DNA of 6,132 bases, taken from an uncultured Collinsella sp. (lineage in GTDB: Bacteria > Actinomycetota > Coriobacteriia > Coriobacteriales > Coriobacteriaceae). Positions 6,018 through 6,132 of the stretch are shown piece by piece. Location of the stretch: the NCBI GenBank assembly GCA_900546105.1, contig URBP01000099.1, positions 1 to 6,132 on the forward strand, read 5' to 3'. Within the stretch, counting starts at the first letter, position 1. Each line of letters starts with the position of its first letter. A program made the position numbers and the translations under genes. A model generated the notes under the pieces. It ran no database searches. It had not been told where the DNA came from and saw nothing but the letters and a program-made list of their open reading frames with translations.

Positions 6018-6132
6018 TTATGTGCCCATCGCAGGGACTTGAACCTGCGAAGGAGCGAGCGTCAAGAAAACGCGGAGCGTTTTTAGCGAGCTGGCGAGGA
6101 CGCCGGCAGGCGGCCGATGCCGGTGCGTATCC
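6018..6132. other. Unidentified hairpin-rich tail with tRNA T-arm-like element; possible minus-strand ORF end
   Basis: I do not recognise a gene here. Three consecutive perfect inverted repeats are present: CGCAGG/CCTGCG (6030-6035 with 6044-6049), AAAACGC/GCGTTTT around GGA (6067-6083), and CCGGCA/TGCCGG (6103-6108 with 6118-6123). On the minus strand the first reads like the 3' end of a tRNA, GCAGGTTCAAGTCCCTGC then GATGGGCA. The loop is one base too long for a canonical T arm and no D or anticodon arm is recognisable upstream. One minus-strand frame is open from the window edge (6131) to a TAA at 6018-6020, about 37 codons ending VQVPAMGT, directly before the tRNA-Leu terminator. It could be the 3' end of a convergent gene, a dispersed repeat, or the scar of an element that used a tRNA gene. 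Confidence 0.4.

Noticed and set aside
6021..6132. Complete minus-strand tRNA gene at the right edge
   Set aside because: Only a T-arm/acceptor-like end is visible. The loop is 8 bases, the stem does not pair in the canonical register, and no D arm, anticodon arm or matching acceptor strand is found.

Overview
This is a G+C-rich bacterial chromosomal window of housekeeping type. It holds five protein-coding genes, all on the + strand, framed by a partial tRNA-Phe(GAA) at the left edge and a complete tRNA-Leu(CAG) near the right. The strong C/G third-position bias, the gene set and the short factor-independent terminators suggest a gut Actinomycetota of the Coriobacteriia class (Collinsella/Olsenella-like). 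That placement is an inference from sequence style, not a database match.

Left part (1-2301): the end of tRNA-Phe and its terminator are followed by about 250 bases without a convincing gene, carrying a candidate promoter and a TetR-style dyad. Next comes a glycoside hydrolase family 5 (exo-beta-1,3-glucanase-like) protein whose acid/base glutamate position is occupied by threonine. It ends 6 bases before rsmI, the 16S rRNA C1402 2'-O-methyltransferase gene, so the two are probably co-transcribed.

Middle (2302-4050): a short spacer with a candidate promoter overlapped by a dyad, then metG (methionyl-tRNA synthetase, short form without the C-terminal tRNA-binding domain), closed by a strong terminator.

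Right part (4051-6132): rsmA/ksgA (16S rRNA A1518/A1519 dimethyltransferase) overlaps the start of a TatD-family metal-dependent hydrolase gene by 11 bases. tRNA-Leu follows, with its own promoter and terminator. The last ~110 bases are an unidentified, hairpin-rich stretch that includes a tRNA T-arm-like element on the minus strand.

Functionally the window is a translation cluster: two tRNAs, one aminoacyl-tRNA synthetase and two rRNA methyltransferases that act on the 16S decoding centre and 3' end. TatD is a common companion of metG/rsmA in bacteria, while the GH5 protein is the outlier. I found no complete mobile element, CRISPR array or defence system. The two observations most worth following up are the active-site-degenerate GH5 protein linked to rsmI and the structured tRNA-fragment-like tail at the right edge.
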